The notes below the pieces were generated by a model. The model ran no database searches and was not told the DNA's origin. It saw only the letters and a list, made by a program, of their open reading frames with translations. Source: Neocallimastix lanati (nom. inval.) (taxonomy: Eukaryota; Neocallimastigomycota; Neocallimastigomycetes; Neocallimastigales; Neocallimastigaceae). Taken from it: DNA of 64,000 bases. Shown here piece after piece: positions 15,301 through 26,419 of the stretch (position 1 is the first letter of the stretch; the number at the start of each line of letters is the position of its first letter). The stretch is from assembly GCA_016946835.1 (NCBI GenBank), contig JACVTC010000061.1, positions 479,501 through 543,500 on the forward strand, in the 5' to 3' direction. The translations under genes and the position numbers were made by a program.

Positions 15301-17610
15301 ATGGAATGAAGCAAGTATTATATCTATTCCTAAAAAAGGAGATGATCTATCTGATTGTGACAATTATCGAGGTATCTCTCTGATTAACAATGGTATTAAA
15401 CTCATTTCGAAAATAGTCTCCAAAAGAATTTCAGAATATGGACTTAAAAATAATTTTATTAGGCCAGAGCAATTTGGATTTCGTACTAAAGAAGAATGTG
15501 TTAGTTTATTTATTTCAATTCGAGAAATTTGTCAAAGGCGTAAAAATGATAATAAAGAAACTTACCTAGCTTTTCTAGATTTAAAAAAGGCATATGATTC
15601 TGTTCCAATAGGTAATATTTTATATAAATTAGATGCTTTAGGTATTAGAGGTAAATGTTATCAATTTATAAAAAATCTATATTTGACATCCAAAGCTAGT
15701 GTTAAAATTGATGATCAATATTCGGAATCTTTTAATATTATGAAAGGAGTTAGACAAGGTTGTCCACTATCACCAATTCTTTTCAATCTTTTTATTAATG
15801 ACATTTTTAATGATGTTTCAGAACTTGGAATTCCTTTAGGCGAATCTAGATGTTGTGGTGGACTCTTTGCAGATGATATTGTTCTATGCGCACCGTCAAG
15901 AACTAAGTTGAAAAAAATGCTTAAGAAGGTGAATGAATGGGCTAAATTTAATATGATGAATTTTGGAATTAATAAGTGTGCAACGATGGTGATTCGACCA
16001 GACACACCTCTTTTTCAAAATAAAAGAGATCCTACTTTTTATCTTGCTGGTCAACCAATTCCAATAACTAAATGTTATACCTATTTAGGTATACCATTTG
16101 ATAAAAGCTTATCGTTGAAACCTATTATTAAATTACTTAACTCTAAAGTAACTAAAGCTCTCTTTTCTGTTAGTAAATTTCTTTCAAATTCCAAAATTCC
16201 TATTCCATTTAAGAAGATTATAATTAACTCTTATGTACTTAGTAAAGTCTCTTACTTTGCACCTTTACTTGGTTCGAATAAAACGAGAACAAATAATACT
16301 CAGAAATTAATTAATAAAGGATTAAGATGGATTGCAGGTATACAAAAAGCCAAATCATTTATTAATGTATATTCTATTTCAAAAGATTTACATATTCCTC
16401 CATTGTCAGCTAAGTGTGCTTTGTCTCAGGTCAAATGTTTTGATAAATGGAAAAATTCAAATTGTATTATTTCCTATTTAGTTAATAATATTCCAAAATC
16501 TAGAAAATATACATGGACAAAAGAAAGTAGAACTCTTAAACGTAAACTAGAGAAAAGAGGTAATAACGATAATAAAATCAAGGATTTTTATTGGAAAAGA
16601 GATATGAAAATCAATTCTATTAAAGCTGAGTTTTATGACAAAAACAAATTCGAAGAAACATCAAAATTTATAAAACTTTGTTATGACTATCCTGATCTTT
16701 CATATGGTTTCTATTGGCTATTGAGAGCACGAAGCGGATATAGATTAGATGCTAGAATTGCTAAAGCTGCAAAAATAGTGGACCAAATGTGTCCTAATTT
16801 TTGTCCCTGTTGTAAAAGTAATAAACAATGGATAAGTCATTGGTTAATTGATTGTCCCTTTTTCAATCATACTCGTAGTAAAGTTAATGATAAAATTTTA
16901 TTTTTATATAATGCTTTTTACCGTGGCAACCTAACAAATGATATTGTTAATAGTAATAATGATAATAGTAATAGTAATAATAGTAATAGTTATAATAGTA
17001 ATAATAATATTAGTAATAGTATTTTTAGTAATGTTAGTAATAGTATTGAAAATAATGTGTATATTGATTCTAGTGTGTGTGAAAAAGTGTTTAATTTCCT
17101 TCTTGGAGGTCGAAGTATTAATAACAGTACAAGGGAATGGAAGGATCTATTTAAGTGCCAGATGAAATCAGGTGCTTATTCTGATACTCCGTTCTTAGTG
17201 GTTACTGCGGCACTTCTCCAATCGATTATACCTATTGCTATTGGCCAGCAATGGTCTTTGTTCAATAGGTTCAAATCGAATCGTACTACTACTACCAAGA
17301 GCGTCAATGCTGAAGAAACAGTAAGACAGGCCAGCAGGGCTAGCGCAACCAATGAAGATCATAATTTTGTATCTTAAAATTATGATTAACATTGCGAAGT
17401 CAAAGTTAATTATTATACTTCAGTATAATAATGCCCTTGTGAAGTCTTACAAATATTAATTAAATGAAACTAGAATATATTATACCATTATTTTATTTTT
17501 ATTTTGTGTTTTATTTTTTGTTTATTTTTTTATCTTTTTTTTTTTTTATTATTTTATTACATGTATTTTATCAAATATTTAATTAATAAAGATGAAACAA
17601 GTTTGCTGCC

Positions 17611-17640
<30 letters not shown>
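12336..17640 (+). mobile_element. full-length LINE (non-LTR retrotransposon)
   Basis: About 5.3 kb from a G/C-rich 5' end (CCCCGAGCAGGGG) to a poly(A) run ending at 17640. A 14 bp perfect target-site duplication, ACATATATTTTAAA, lies at 12322-12335 and 17641-17654, which fixes both ends. The 5' UTR (656 bp) contains a 10 bp inverted repeat (12389-12398 with 12436-12445). The 3' UTR contains a hairpin with a perfect 10 bp stem and TTCA loop at 17409-17432. One intact ORF fills most of the element. Perfect flanks and an unbroken ORF indicate recent insertion, and the copy may be competent. The clade is not certain; no RNase H domain was seen. Confidence 0.93.
12992..17377 (+). CDS. LINE polyprotein: RRM-like region, AP-endonuclease, reverse transcriptase, CCHC knuckle
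   Basis: A single 1461-residue ORF. Order seen: residues about 25-105 alternate strand and helix segments in the manner of an RNA-binding RRM fold (inference). Residues about 135-225 are a Ser-rich linker coded by TCAAGT-type repeats. The AP-endonuclease domain covers about 243-460, with WNTNGW near 247, GDFN near 387-390 and SDHKP near 452. The reverse transcriptase covers about 690-1010, with FLDLKKAYD (Asp863), VRQGCPLSP near 920 and FADD at 959-962. A C-x2-C-x8-H-x4-C knuckle lies near 1270-1290. An Asn/Ser tract follows, then a basic tail. The protein would nick target DNA and copy its own RNA at the nick. One ORF instead of the usual two, with the RNA-binding part at the N-terminus, is notable. 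The ATG follows a T-tract ending in TAG. Confidence 0.95.
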   Translation: MEIQFIRNKNFILRGSRCHGIPMENTKLLFIRGLRSWPEIKMRRHLKKTLNELNDKVLSVKRIANFNDAFFKIKIVGNEEELTSITDCIVNSFKRASINVINCSKRNHKYSFSSLKRNHFALSEKVNSSYNINLFTTSNSNADSSQNSNSSSNTDSCSSSNTSSSSSSSPSSSTISSSSSSTSSSTSSSSSSSSSTSSSSISNLCLNSVSSSDSNSNFSSINYNNSNNINNTHINNNTVKEFSLCVSWNTNGWNFDKKDSVEFFISMYKPLFLCFQETGNGSGSSSKYPCRVSLKNYKHFFKKANNEIPGKRGLYIGFHNSCQASLENNTYEYIISLYTYNFWNFTKCSIGNVYVPHSGHSLHARAARIEILSWLNSHSSHPSMLVGDFNLPTEKLSNLLSKFSNWKILPLWGSPISWSRGNRESDIDHAIVNDHMLDLLSYGTFIDFPPISDHKPLLIKGKCFSSVNSDNSFSLPKKTVKWDRLKCINEKESIFDNNYFSVLEEVIPDPNISIDDISKKFISTSFNIAKELNITSISEVRKSFFHMSQKIFNLQKLKMKLYKSIKRRGSYHNLDEFEELIDKYNRMCKIIHHMCNIYRKTEYQHWINTGCEYMKSHNPKKAWKWLKTTAKVDKFKNMSNSPVKDKNGKLATSTKEQLEVWHNHYKKLASSHSDINSALIEWYNKFFNGTIRYTRHNEWDINQDISIEEIREAILATPNFKASGPDGIPIEFYKALIPPDDENSVNNSSSGLNCLQKIYSRIWNGEFPSSWNEASIISIPKKGDDLSDCDNYRGISLINNGIKLISKIVSKRISEYGLKNNFIRPEQFGFRTKEECVSLFISIREICQRRKNDNKETYLAFLDLKKAYDSVPIGNILYKLDALGIRGKCYQFIKNLYLTSKASVKIDDQYSESFNIMKGVRQGCPLSPILFNLFINDIFNDVSELGIPLGESRCCGGLFADDIVLCAPSRTKLKKMLKKVNEWAKFNMMNFGINKCATMVIRPDTPLFQNKRDPTFYLAGQPIPITKCYTYLGIPFDKSLSLKPIIKLLNSKVTKALFSVSKFLSNSKIPIPFKKIIINSYVLSKVSYFAPLLGSNKTRTNNTQKLINKGLRWIAGIQKAKSFINVYSISKDLHIPPLSAKCALSQVKCFDKWKNSNCIISYLVNNIPKSRKYTWTKESRTLKRKLEKRGNNDNKIKDFYWKRDMKINSIKAEFYDKNKFEETSKFIKLCYDYPDLSYGFYWLLRARSGYRLDARIAKAAKIVDQMCPNFCPCCKSNKQWISHWLIDCPFFNHTRSKVNDKILFLYNAFYRGNLTNDIVNSNNDNSNSNNSNSYNSNNNISNSIFSNVSNSIENNVYIDSSVCEKVFNFLLGGRSINNSTREWKDLFKCQMKSGAYSDTPFLVVTAALLQSIIPIAIGQQWSLFNRFKSNRTTTTKSVNAEETVRQASRASATNEDHNFVS

Positions 17641-17642
<2 letters not shown>

Positions 17643-17654
17643 ATATATTTTAAA

Positions 17655-18163
17655 GAAATTATAAAATATTTGATAATAATAAACTACACTCATTAATATA
17701 AAAATAGTAATAATAATTTTAATAAAATAATTATTTAATTAAATTTAATTTAAATATATATATATATTTTTTTATTTTTATTTTTATTTTTATTTATTTA
17801 TTTATTTTACTTTAAACTCTTTATTACTTAAAAATTTTTAATATCTGTTTGAACAATTATGATTTTCCTTTCAATATTTGAGTTAAATTTTTTTTTTGAT
17901 AATAGTAATTAAAAGATTTAATTATATAAATATTCATAAATAGATTGTATAAATATAAAAGTTTCTTTATAAAAATATAATTAAAATAAAATAATTAATT
18001 TAACAATAACTTTTTAGTTTTTTAAACTCTAAATTCTAAATTATTTTTTTTAAATTATCTTTCTATGATCTTTAAAAATTAAAATATATATAAATATTTA
18101 TTATTTATTATTTATTTATTTAATTCCTTATATAATTTAAATAATTCTTTATAATTTATAGAA
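17655..18163. other. intergenic, no gene seen
   Basis: A+T-rich DNA following the LINE target duplication, with (TTTA)n runs near 17795. Nothing recognisable. Confidence 0.6.
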
Positions 18164-18445
18164 AGTCCAATGTTATAACTAGGGTTCGGTCCGACCCTTT
18201 GACCATTCACCAGGTTTTCTTCACAAGAAGTTATTACAGAATGTAGTGGTTAGGGTTACAAATATTACTATTGGGAGAGTTGCATTTCGGAGCGTGGATT
18301 TGTATTATTATATATGGTATACTTGAATAAACCGTTTATAAGAGTGGCTTAAATTATATTTAATAAAATATAATTAGTATATTTCCACCGCCCTTGAGAG
18401 TGGGAGGGGTTGAAACTAAGGGCGGCACACACCAAAAATTAAATA
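18164..18445. other. G+C-rich islet with hairpins, possible structured RNA or old element end
   Basis: About 280 bp much richer in G+C than the flanks. It has a hairpin AGGGTTCGG...CCGACCCT near 18181-18200 and an 8 bp inverted repeat CCGCCCTT/AAGGGCGG near 18388-18426. In strongly A+T-rich genomes structured RNAs often stand out this way. It has no long reading frame. A partial resemblance to a tRNA B box (GGTTCGGTCC) would also fit a SINE remnant, but no A box or tail was found. Strand unknown. Confidence 0.35.
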
Positions 18446-19235
18446 GAAATAAAAAAAAAAATTACAAATTTAAATAAACGATTTATAAAAATATATATAT
18501 ATATTTTTTTTTGTATTTTAATATATTTAATAATTGATAGAAGAAAAGAATATTAAATAAAATAAGATAAAAATATTAATATCATAATGTAAGGGGAATA
18601 GAGAAGTAACGTGTCGTTGGAAGAGTCATTTAAGTATGTAATGGTATAATATATTTTTATTATCTAACCCCTATCGATGCCATTTATTTTATGTAATTTA
18701 AAAAAATATAATTCCATTTATAATAATTATATTATAAACAATCTTTTTAATAAAATTTATATTAATTTTTATTTATTTATTTATTTATTTATTTATTTGT
18801 TTATTTATCTATTCAGGTATTTATCTATTTATCTATTTATCTATTTACGTATTTATCTATTCATTCATTTATCTATTTATTTATTTATAGTTATTTAATG
18901 AATGAGTATAATCTTATGGCATTAAATTTTTAGCCCATAAACTACCTTGCCAAATGCAATAAATATTAATTCTTAAGATAATAAATTTTAAATGATTTAT
19001 TTAAAATGGATGAACCAACTAGCACTATTCATTAAAATATTAATTGAATAAAAATACTTTAGTAATTTTTAATAACATATAATATATTATTATTTCAATT
19101 TTAATTCATAAAAAAAAAAGTTTAAAAAACATTTTAAAAGTCAAACAAATAATTATTGAAAGCTTCATAATTAAATTAATAATAATACTATAAAAATTTA
19201 AGCCAAAAAAATACACTTTAATTAATTTTATTTTT
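18446..19235. other. intergenic with (TTTA/TCTA)n repeat
   Basis: Contains a TTTATTTATCTA-type microsatellite at about 18769-18890 and a moderately G+C-richer patch at 18590-18680. No gene seen; the frame at 18677-18898 runs through the repeat. Confidence 0.55.
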
Positions 19236-19445
19236 CATTTTTTTATATTACTTTATTTATTTTTATTAATGTATTATAAAATAATTTATTTTAAATAATA
19301 ACATTTATGAATATTTCAAAAATATACATTAAATTTTAAATTTTGTATTATGAAGATATATTAAATAATATACATAAATTTATAAATTTTTATAAACTAT
19401 GTGTGTTTTCGATAAATAAGTTTAGGAATATACATAGATATCATT

Positions 19446-19775
19446 TTAAAAATTAACATTTAATAATGGGAAGGCATTGATAATTGGTGTTTCATATGGA
19501 TGTACTTTTCTAATGGCTTTTACAGTCTTTTCAAGATTTTCGGCTTTACATATAAATTCAACTTGTAATTCTTTAACTCTGTTAATTTCATCGGTTGTAC
19601 CACTATATGGATTTGAACCAACTAAAGGTCTCCAAGTTCCATTTAAAAGATGGTATGTAATACAAGCATCGTAGTTTCCAATATGACCAGCATCAACTTC
19701 AATTAAAGCCTTGTGAACTTCATCTAAGTTTTGTTCTGGAATACAAATTTCAATTTTAACAAATTCAGAAGTCAT
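19446..19775 (-). CDS. NIF3/YqfO-like single-domain protein, copy 1
   Basis: A 109-residue protein resembling the stand-alone insert domain of NIF3/YqfO proteins (annotated in bacteria as NGG1-interacting factor 3-like). Seen: the N-terminal strand VKIEICIPE, the block GHIGNYDACI at residues 31-40, RPLVGSNPY near 49-57, and the C-terminal VHPYETP near 93-99, all typical of this family. The fold is related to PII/CutA-type domains; the exact biochemical role is unknown, so none is assigned. No signal peptide or intron. The protein is identical to that at 21895-22224 on the other strand, because both lie in the arms of a palindrome. The bacterial-type family suggests possible horizontal origin (inference). 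Confidence 0.88.
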   Translation of the reverse strand: MTSEFVKIEICIPEQNLDEVHKALIEVDAGHIGNYDACITYHLLNGTWRPLVGSNPYSGTTDEINRVKELQVEFICKAENLEKTVKAIRKVHPYETPIINAFPLLNVNF

Positions 19776-20063
19776 TTTTCTATAATTATTATGTAATTAA
19801 TATTATTCTATAATTAATATATTTCTATTATTAAGCAAATTAATAAATATTCTGATGTAAAAATTTGTCTTGGTACGAAGTGTCTCTTTTTATAACATTT
19901 TAAAATGAAATTAAATAAATATATAAATATCTAAATTATGTATTTAAAATAAATAAATCTAATAGTCATAATATATTCAATGCATCAATTGTTCAGTGAT
20001 CCCAATTATCCAATCATACTGAAAACATGTAGATGAAATCATAATTATTATATTAATATATTA

Positions 20064-20386
<323 letters not shown>

Positions 20387-20515
20387 TTAATAATAAAGAG
20401 ATAATAGAAATATCAAAGTTGATTTTCAATAAAATAGTTTAATTTTTATTATAATCTGAATAAAAAGTAAAAGCTATATCATAATATCATAATACGGAAA
20501 TCTAATGGATTAATA

Positions 20516-21417
20516 AATTATTCTTCATAATTAGTTTAGACAAATTAATAATTAATTCATATAAATTAATTTGAAAATCATAAACAAATAATTTAAAAAC
20601 TATTAAAAATATGTTAACAAATGATTTGTAAAATGCATTAAAAGATTAAAACAAAAGTTACAAGCTGAGTAGTTATTAGTTAACCAAATTTTGATTTATT
20701 AAATTTATAAACTGTAATAATATGAAAATAACATTTTTAATTAGTAATAAAATTTAAAATTTGAAAATAATAAATTAATGTAGACAAATTGTAAAAGAAT
20801 ATATTAATATTGTAATATTTTTATTTTATTAATATTTAAAGTTAATTGGAAATTTTAATATATTAAATAATTTAAATAAAATTAAAAAATTAGAAACCTT
20901 GTTCTATATTAAAAATAAATTTAACTTCTGTTTATTTGGAAGTAAAAGGAAAATTTTTATAAATTAATATTTTATTAAAGGTTTTATATAAAATAACTAG
21001 TATAATTAATAATACGAAATTGTTTTAATCTTGAAATTATTATTTCTATTTACCTTATAAATAGAAATATATCAAATGGTATAATAATTATATAAATGAA
21101 AAAATTTATAATTTTTCCTTAATAATATTAAATACAAGTAAATTTAATAGTATTATTATTTTAATTGATAAATAATTTTTTATCATTTGTAAACCTATTT
21201 CTAATACATATTACATATATTGACATACAAATATACCTATGTAGTATTAAATTTTAAAACTTGAAAAATTAAAACCAAAAATATAATATTCATAAATAAA
21301 TCATTAACCATATTTTAAAGTAATTTAGTAATCTCTTACATTAAGTTTTTTAAATTTGGTAAACTAATAATTTGTGACATTATATTAATAATAAAATTTC
21401 GAATAATTTGTTAATGC
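20516..21417. other. spacer of the palindrome, no gene seen
   Basis: About 900 bp of A+T-rich DNA between the two arms. No coding frame, RNA signature or element end was recognised. Confidence 0.6.
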
Positions 21418-21538
21418 TTATTAATTCATTAATTTAGATTTCCGTATTATGATATAGTTTTTTATTCAGATTATAATAAAAATCAAACTACTATATTGAA
21501 AAATAACTTTGATATTTTTATTATATCTGTATTATTAA

Positions 21539-21610
<72 letters not shown>

Positions 21611-22433
21611 ATATTAATATAATAATTATGATTTCATCTACATGTTTTCAGTATGATTGGATAATTGGGATCACTGAACAATTGATGCATTGAATATATT
21701 ATGACTATTAGATTTATTTATTTTAAATACATAATTTAGATATTTATATATTTATTTAATTTCATTTTAAAATGTTATAAAAAGAGACACTTCGTACCAA
21801 GACAAATTTTTACATCAGAATATTTATTAATTTGCTTAATAATAGAAATATATTAATTATAGAATAATATTAATTACATAATAATTATAGAAAAATGACT
21901 TCTGAATTTGTTAAAATTGAAATTTGTATTCCAGAACAAAACTTAGATGAAGTTCACAAGGCTTTAATTGAAGTTGATGCTGGTCATATTGGAAACTACG
22001 ATGCTTGTATTACATACCATCTTTTAAATGGAACTTGGAGACCTTTAGTTGGTTCAAATCCATATAGTGGTACAACCGATGAAATTAACAGAGTTAAAGA
22101 ATTACAAGTTGAATTTATATGTAAAGCCGAAAATCTTGAAAAGACTGTAAAAGCCATTAGAAAAGTACATCCATATGAAACACCAATTATCAATGCCTTC
22201 CCATTATTAAATGTTAATTTTTAAAATGATATCTATGTATATTCCTAAACTTATTTATCGAAAACACACATAGTTTATAAAAATTTATAAATTTATGTAT
22301 ATTATTTAATATATCTTCACAATATATAATTTAAAATTTAATGTATATTTTTGAAATATTCATAAATGTTATTATTTAAAATAAATTATTTTATAATACA
22401 TGAATAAAAAATAAATAAAATTATAAAAAATAA
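21418..22433. repeat. right arm of the large palindrome
   Basis: Reverse complement of 19236-20515. It includes an (ATT)n array at 21543-21607. Beyond 22433 the similarity to the left flank stops. Confidence 0.9.
21895..22224 (+). CDS. NIF3/YqfO-like single-domain protein, copy 2
   Basis: Encodes the same 109 residues as the minus-strand gene at 19446-19775, with the same GHIGNYDACI, RPLVGSNPY and VHPYETP blocks. The upstream 230 bp and the downstream 200 bp are also shared between copies, so both should have the same promoter. The two genes are divergent with their starts facing each other across the spacer. Either a very recent inverted duplication, ongoing conversion between the arms, or an assembly artefact would give this identity. 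Confidence 0.88.
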   Translation: MTSEFVKIEICIPEQNLDEVHKALIEVDAGHIGNYDACITYHLLNGTWRPLVGSNPYSGTTDEINRVKELQVEFICKAENLEKTVKAIRKVHPYETPIINAFPLLNVNF

Positions 22434-23276
22434 AATAATATAAAAAAAAAATGAAGATATTATTATATATTTATATATGAATTATTAATATTTATTTAAA
22501 AAATATAATATATATATTTATACTTTTATTATTTATATGTTGTATAAGTAGTATTAATTATTTTATTAAAATAATTTGGAGTAAAAGGTGTAATATTTTT
22601 AAAAATATGATTTTAAGTTTTTATTTCTATAATTTCCTTTATAATATATAAATATTATTACTTTTGAATGTTCTAATATTATTAAGAAAGAGATATAAGT
22701 CAGGGTAAAATGATTAAATTTTACTGTTTCACTTTTATATATCAATTATACATACTTTTAGAAATTATCAAAACTTCAAATATATCGTGAATACTTCAAT
22801 GGTTATAGTATAATGTATTGTAGCATTAATTATTTTCTTGATTTTCTCTTGCCTTTTAAAAGTCATTATAATATAAATTTCTAATAAAAAATATTCCAAT
22901 TTAATCTTCTTTTATTTAATAATTACAAAAGTGTAGGACTAAATTTTTTTTAAAGCATTTATATATAGGAATAGTATTAAATAAGGTTTGAGATAATACT
23001 ATTTTAATTTTCACATTATTTATAAAACGAAAGATATGTGAAATTTAATAAATTGCCAATAAAAGTGGAAAATTGAGTGTAAATAAATTCAGAAAAAAAG
23101 ATTTTATTTAGTAGTAATAGTATTATTAATGTAATATCATTTAAACACTTTATTTTGAATACTACTTTGCATTTTACATTACCATTCTATATATTATAGC
23201 ATTCAAATCGGATAAATAATATTTATGTTTTTATTTATTATGTGAATCTTTATAAAAAAAAATATTCATGTAATTA
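22434..23276. other. intergenic; right end is a dispersed repeat
   Basis: No gene seen. 23210-23276 is the second copy of the repeat at 11930-11996 (4 differences in 67 bp), with weaker similarity extending left to about 23130. Confidence 0.55.
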
Positions 23277-23459
23277 TATTAAACATAATAAACATAATAA
23301 ACATAATAAACATAATAATAATAAACATAATAATAATAAACATAATAATAATAAACATAATAATAATAAACATAATAAACATAATAATAATAATAAACAT
23401 AATAATAATAAACATAATAAACATAATAATAATAAACATAATAATAATAAACATAATAA
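23277..23459. repeat. (AAACATAATAATAAT)n microsatellite, left block
   Basis: AACATAAT units with variable numbers of AAT. The same motif in the same orientation resumes at 25440, on the other side of the truncated LINE, so both blocks were probably one array before the insertion. Confidence 0.9.
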
Positions 23460-25318
23460 TTTTTTTTTTTTTTTTTTTTTTTTTAGACAGGGAAGAGAAT
23501 ACACTTCCAAAACTTTATTAATTTTATTATAAAAAATACATGTAGGTGAAAAGTACATTTGAAATTAAAAATAAAAAATTAAAAAATAAAAAAATAAAAA
23601 GCTCGAAATTACTATGTATTTCGGCAAGTTGTACTATGCGGGAATTTTTCCCTTCCTATCAAATAAAAAAGAAATAAAACCTAGAAGTAACATCTTTAAA
23701 ATAGATAGTGTGGTGTCCACTAAACTCTCCCCGGACTCATCATTTATTGAACTACTAGGGAGAGATTCATCCTTCGTAGCAATAGATGACGATCCTGTAT
23801 TATCATTATGCCTTATCAGTACGACGTCGACGCTCTTGGATAAGTTTGGTATTTTGCAATACCTATCAAATAATAGCTCAAACGAACTACTAATGATAGG
23901 TATTGCACTTGTTAAGAATTCCGCCAAGCCCACAATTTTTGGAACAGGTGACTCAGATGAACCTTTGAAAAGTAGTTCATTTAATTGTCTCTGTTCCCCA
24001 CTATCGAAATGTAGCTCATTTAAAACTAAAGTCCCACCAAGAAGGAACAAGTATATATAATGATTGATATAATCTTCAAAATTAGAAATAGAGTCATAGG
24101 AAGAAAGAGGATTAAACGCTCTAATCTTCCTAAGGAATAAAACATAGAGATCATCGATGAAATTTAAAGAATTCCATCTAAAAGATGCAAGAGCATCGCA
24201 TTTAAAAATCCAATGTTCAAAAGATTGTTTATCTTCGCCACAACAGGGGCAATACTTGGGACAATCTTCTGAAACTCTACCCATTCTAATAGCAATAGTA
24301 GTATTGTATTTATAACCACAGCGTAAACGTATAATCCACGAAAACCCTAAGTTGAATTGGGGATATTTTAAACTAAGCATAATTATAGCTTTATTGTTTG
24401 AGAACTTATTACGATCGTAATTTTGACCTTTAATACCTTGAAATTTGGCAACTGATTTCCAGTAACGTTCTAAAATATCGTCATATTTTTCACATTTATA
24501 TTTTTTGATTTTTTTATACAGTGTTCTAGATTCTTTAGTCCAGGAATAATGATGCATTTTGGGAATAGATTTAATAAGATCCTTTATAATACAGTTTGAT
24601 TTACTCCATTTTGCAAATGATTTAATCTGTAAGGCTGCGCAGACACCAGCAATAGGAGGAATGCTTAGATCTCGAGATAAAGCATAAGTACTCATAGTAG
24701 AATTATGTCTAATATAGTCATTGTCTTCTGAACTTGTTTTACCATTTTTAGAGAAGGAGCCGATACACCAAAATAGACCAGTATTAATTAATGTTTGAAT
24801 TCTGGCCGTTCTGGATTTGTTTGAACCAAGTAAAGGAGAATAATAAATTACTTTACTAATAACAAAGGATTGAAGAACTTTTTTCTTGTATGCAATAGGG
24901 ATAAGTTTAATTGAGAAGAAATGTGTAAATGAAAGAAGGGATTTTCTAACTTTAAAATGCATGTGAGATATAATGTGTTCTAGTAAGAGATCATCAGAAA
25001 AAGGAATACCAAGATAAATATAACTAGAAACTTTAGGAATAGCATTCATTCCTAAATAGAAGGTTGGGTCACTATAGTTTGGAGGAGATTGGAAGTTCAT
25101 TGGTTTTATAACCATAGTTGCACATTTTTCAATACCAAAAGTCATTTCATTTAAATTAGCCCATCTATGTACCTTTTTTAGTAATTTTTCTAAATTTTTT
25201 GCACTTGGAGCAATGAGAACAACATCATCAGCAAAGAGTCCACCACAACACTTTTTTCTTCCAATATTAACACCATACTTTTCACAGTCATTTAATATAT
25301 CATTAATGAATAAATTGA
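23460..25318 (-). mobile_element. 5'-truncated LINE, related subfamily
   Basis: Minus-strand element whose poly(A) tail shows as a T run at 23460-23484. It runs to about 25318, where homology to the full LINE stops abruptly just before the FNLFIND segment of the reverse transcriptase. The flanks are blocks of the same microsatellite, so the target duplication cannot be separated from the repeat. A 3' UTR hairpin CGAAATAC...AATTTCG lies near 23601-23625. Directly beyond the truncation point is a 121 bp segment copied from upstream of the methyltransferase gene (see 25319-25439). Confidence 0.9.
23634..25318 (-). pseudogene. C-terminal part of LINE reverse transcriptase plus CCHC knuckle (5'-truncated)
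   Basis: Open without a stop from the truncation point to a TAG at 23634, about 561 codons. It begins in the reverse transcriptase after motif A, with FNLFIND and then FADD (about 25235-25246), IEKCATMVI and YLGIPF, matching the order in the intact LINE at 12992-17377. A CPCC...H...C knuckle follows near 24235. Similarity to the intact copy is clear but moderate, so this is a sister subfamily and not a recent daughter. It lacks the endonuclease and the front half of the polymerase and cannot be autonomous. The longest ATG-started frame begins at 25145, but homology extends upstream of it. Confidence 0.88.
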
Positions 25319-25439
25319 ATTGTTATTTTTGAATATTATATAATTATACATAATTTAAATAAAAAAATTCAAAAAATTACATTTTAAATTATTATTACAA
25401 AGTATAGTAGTATTTAATTTAATATATAAAAACAAAAAT
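25319..25439 (+). repeat. 121 bp inverted copy of the methyltransferase upstream region
   Basis: Perfect reverse complement of 27441-27561 over 121 bp. It lies exactly between the truncated 5' end of the LINE and the microsatellite. The boundaries are sharp on both sides. It looks like filler copied during LINE integration. Confidence 0.93.
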
Positions 25440-25835
25440 AAACATAATAATAATAAACATAATAATAATAATAATAATAATAAACATAATAATAATAAAC
25501 ATAATAAACATAATAATAATAAACATAATAATAATAAACATAATAATAATAAACATAATAATAATAAACATAATAATAATAATAAACATAATAAACATAA
25601 TAATAATAAACATAATAAACATAATAATAATAAACATAATAATAATAAACATAATAATAAACATAATAATAATAAACATAATAATAATAAACATAATAAT
25701 AATAAACATAATAATAATAAACATAATAATAATAAACATAATAATAATAAACATAATAATAATAAACATAATAATAATAAACATAATAATAATAAACATA
25801 ATAATAATAAACATAATAATAATAATAATAATAAT
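25440..25835. repeat. (AAACATAATAATAAT)n microsatellite, right block
   Basis: Continuation of the array at 23277-23459, same orientation. The Tyr/Val and Ile/Met frames on the minus strand come from the repeat. Confidence 0.92.
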
Positions 25836-26419
25836 TACACCAAAAATAAAATACAATAAGTAACTTTGAATTAAACATATAATGAACAATCAAATAAACA
25901 AGAACAGAAAATAAATAAATGACATTTTGATTTTCATACGTTAATTGAACATAAAATAAAAATAATACAATATCAAAATTCATATAAATAATATTTAAAC
26001 CATTTCATGTTTATTATTATTTTAATTTTTTATTTATTTTAAACAAAATTCAAAAAATAGTTTAGATAGCTATAAAAGTTGAAACATACAGTTTTTTCGT
26101 GTTTACTTTTATGGAACTTTCTTGTTATTTGAAAAGATTAAATATTGTAATACATAAATTATTACAAATTTTACATTAAATTTAAATTCTACAACTTAAT
26201 TCATATTTAAATATATTTTTAATTATATTTCTATATTATTTGAATAATTTTTACAAATATATAAATAATGTAATGTATATATATTTTTTTTTTTTAATAA
26301 TATTAATTACAACTTTAAACTAATTTTTTTTTAATTTTTTATTTAAAGTATCTTATAATAAAACAATTTTCTATGAAATTCAATTTCACTATTTCTTTTA
26401 AAAATACTTCCCAATTCTT
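25836..26419. other. intergenic, no gene seen
   Basis: A+T-rich DNA downstream of the methyltransferase gene (which is on the minus strand), so it should hold the 3' UTR. No separate gene visible. Confidence 0.6.

Noticed and set aside
25414-25983. Tyr/Val-rich 189-codon frame and an overlapping Ile/Met frame
   Set aside because: Both read the AAACATAATAAT microsatellite; no conserved ends.
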